DNA of 64,000 bases, taken from positions 62,001-126,000 of the forward strand of contig JAWKTX010000011.1 in the NCBI GenBank assembly GCA_041398825.1, written 5' to 3'. The notes beneath the pieces are model-generated. The model did not search any database. It worked only from the letters and a program-made list of their open reading frames with translations, and was not told the DNA's origin. A program made the translations under genes and the position numbers. The stretch is from Planctomycetaceae bacterium. GTDB lineage: Bacteria > Planctomycetota > Planctomycetia > Planctomycetales > Planctomycetaceae. Positions 63,101 through 64,000 of this stretch are shown here, piece after piece; positions within the stretch are counted from its first letter, which is position 1; every line of letters starts with the position of its first letter.

Positions 63101-64000
63101 TGGTACCCGGGTTGCTGGAGCAAAAAGTACTCGCATTGATTCGATCGTTACCAAAATCCCAGCGGCGTCACTTCGTTCCTGCTCCTGATACAGCAAAACT
63201 GGTCGTCGCCAATCTTGACTTTGGCAAAGGGGACTTACTGGCGGCAACCGCCGGACAGCTCAGCCAGATTTCCGGAGAACGCATCGAACCCAAATCATTC
63301 GATACGACAAATCTGCCGGATCACCTGAAGTTCCATATCCGCGTCGTTAATGACCAGGGGAAAATACTTGCCGAAGGTTGTGAGCTGTCATCACTTCGTG
63401 ACACGTTTGTCGCCAAACACAAAGAAGCAGTCAGTAACTCCGGACCGTCGCCTGAAGAGAAACAATGGCACCGAACCGGATTTACCGCCTGGGAATTCGC
63501 TGACGTTCCGACAACAATCGACATTGCTCGCGCCGGCATGAAACTGCATGCTTTCCCCGCCATTCGCGACGACATCACATCCGTCGCTTTAACGCTCTGT
63601 CAGGCACCGGAAGAATCGAACATCGTCCATCGATCGGGCCTGCGAAGGCTGATTATGCTGACGGAAAGGAAACGGATTAAATCTCAGATCGATAACCTGC
63701 CAAAGATCGGCCACGTTCGTATGATGGCCGCGTCAATACGCGATTTCGACATCAATCATCAACTGATGCTGCTGCTGGTGGATCGAGCGTTCCTGTCAGA
63801 CAAACAATTGCCTCGGACGCAAACGTCATTCAACCAGTGCGTTCAACTGGGCCGAAACCGCCTGGGAATCGTCGCGCAGGAATTCGCCCAGTTCTTCCCT
63901 GTTCTGTTTACACAACTGCATGAAACCAGACTGCTCCTGGACCGAACAAGTGGTCCCGGGTGGACCGATTTGCTGAATGACATGAAGTCACAACTGTCGG
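60127..64000 (+). CDS. hrpA: DEAH-box RNA helicase HrpA, 3' end cut by the window
   Basis: 1,291 codons are visible to the right edge, close to the ~1,300-residue length of HrpA, so only the last few may be missing. Motif I GETGSGKST (near residue 97), DEAHERS (near 193), SATIDAERF, then VLATNVAESSLTVPGIRYVIDTG and NQRSGRCGRIGPGVCIRLY (motif VI). A winged-helix/HA2 region and the HrpA-specific C-terminal domain follow. HrpA rescues stalled ribosomes and unwinds mRNA in E. coli. No stop or frameshift was found on reading the frame at several points. Confidence 0.95.
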   Translation, partial: MTDFQELNAAIQTAMHSDVFSLRKLLRAVEANRKSGKPFDRLLSKLQAQLSKSITLREERARALPAITWDEQLPVVERREEISEAIRQHQVVVVCGETGSGKSTQLPKIALALGRGIGGVIGHTQPRRIAARSIAARLSQELNCTLGQQVGYRIRFGDQSGPRTLIRLMTDGIMLAETQTDRFLDQYDTIIVDEAHERSLNIDFLLGYLKRLLPRRRDLRLVITSATIDAERFASHFETDGNPAPVLMVSGRTYPVELRYRPLEVDGMSLAEAYREELGDYDNADPASRVRVRTGPPKATPATGRSGPNRRESEDRDWIDGVVDAVDELASIDSGHILVFLPTERDIREVDKKLSGRRYPGDSGHQLTQIVPLFGRLSSAEQDKVFQPFQHRRIVLATNVAESSLTVPGIRYVIDTGTARMSRYSARSRIQRLPVEPVSQASANQRSGRCGRIGPGVCIRLYSEQDFAARDPFTTPEIQRTNLASVILRTISLRLGAIEEFPFLDPPRTSTVREGYKTLEELGAIDSSGQLTDTGRRMSRLPVDPRISRIILASIDEQAFPEVLAIAAALEIQDPRERPIDKQQQADEAHSQFRHRDSDFMTLLNLWDTWHERKKSLSNSQLRKWCQQNFLSWLRMREWVDVHRQLKDLLSESDDKDIAKAARLHPLKDRRNDMPSIHRSLMTGLLANIAWQTVEGDYSGAGGNKLVLWPGSALAPKGAKWIVAAELVETSKRFARTVARIQPEWIEPLAAHLVSREYSQPHWDANAGNVMIFEKVTLWGMPIVPRRKVPLARIDAAKARELFIQHGLVEFGLLFGDTEDERESEWAEEEEALTTGSRSRLTPGRSSNPGGNQRKGWGHDFPFLKHNKDILNQIQELQHRTRRHDLLPTDEMLFAVYSERIPEDVADRDTLKRWYRRAATRDQSLLRFDVHQFIHADEHHDHAERFPETARFGVMELPLTYQLDPGKDADGVTVTVPAEGLGQLMESRLSWLVPGLLEQKVLALIRSLPKSQRRHFVPAPDTAKLVVANLDFGKGDLLAATAGQLSQISGERIEPKSFDTTNLPDHLKFHIRVVNDQGKILAEGCELSSLRDTFVAKHKEAVSNSGPSPEEKQWHRTGFTAWEFADVPTTIDIARAGMKLHAFPAIRDDITSVALTLCQAPEESNIVHRSGLRRLIMLTERKRIKSQIDNLPKIGHVRMMAASIRDFDINHQLMLLLVDRAFLSDKQLPRTQTSFNQCVQLGRNRLGIVAQEFAQFFPVLFTQLHETRLLLDRTSGPGWTDLLNDMKSQLS

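Noticed and set aside
62164..63123. A 319-codon frame on the - strand
   Set aside because: Antisense to the hrpA C-terminal region, which reads through cleanly.

Overview
The window is bacterial chromosome, almost certainly from a planctomycete (Planctomycetaceae-like). The lineage markers are a DUF1559 protein with a prepilin-type N-terminus followed by a tiny lipoprotein, a large secreted two-domain sulfatase, an ECF sigma factor next to a zinc-ribbon Ser/Thr kinase, several secreted proteins of planctomycete type, and weak or absent Shine-Dalgarno sequences before many genes. I did not calculate GC content or run any search; all names come from reading motifs.

Layout. 0-16.8 kb is ordinary chromosome: a DUF1570-like fragment, a HEAT-repeat sialidase, a Ski2-like helicase, ilvB, a DinB-fold protein, gatB, a protein with two sulfatase domains, a TPR-like secreted protein, a secreted esterase and tspO. 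16.8-26.8 kb is an accessory island. It starts with damaged RidA and transglutaminase genes, then has DUF1572, GNAT and DEDDh exonuclease genes, a HEXXH membrane protein, an oxygenase-like gene and a SEC-C micro-protein. Its core is an RNA end-repair and translation-rescue set: a P-loop kinase and a Thg1 (tRNA-His guanylyltransferase) family gene, both broken by many small frameshifts; an intact RNA ligase; a RAYT transposase flanked by REP palindromes; and a tightly overlapping operon of HD-Pnk end-healing enzyme, HEAT protein, Pth2-type peptidyl-tRNA hydrolase, DUF4291 and VOC protein.

26.8-64 kb is again mostly core or lineage-typical: a MarR-pirin-DoxX operon, a Gfo/Idh/MocA oxidoreductase, a TraB/GumN protein, ribF, a secreted nitrilase-like protein, the DUF1559-lipoprotein pair, mntR behind three tandem TTAG-N6-CTAA palindromes, ettA, a sigma factor/kinase/Rossmann cluster, algH, monomeric isocitrate dehydrogenase, an operon of membrane protein, ABC ATPase, trpD and UbiA-type prenyltransferase, a second ECF sigma factor, a methyltransferase, a CbpA-like DnaJ protein, pqiA-like, a tandem universal stress protein, and hrpA running off the right edge.

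How parts may work together. In the island, HD-Pnk would heal broken RNA ends (2',3'-phosphate removal and 5' phosphorylation), the ligase would seal them, Thg1 would rebuild 5' ends of tRNA, and Pth2 would release peptidyl-tRNA from failed translation. The Thg1/kinase half appears decayed here while the ligase/HD-Pnk/Pth2 half is intact. The highlights worth checking are this island, the covarying REP pair around the RAYT gene, the inverted repeat that lies in frame inside the HD domain of HD-Pnk, the triple operator of mntR, and the double sulfatase.
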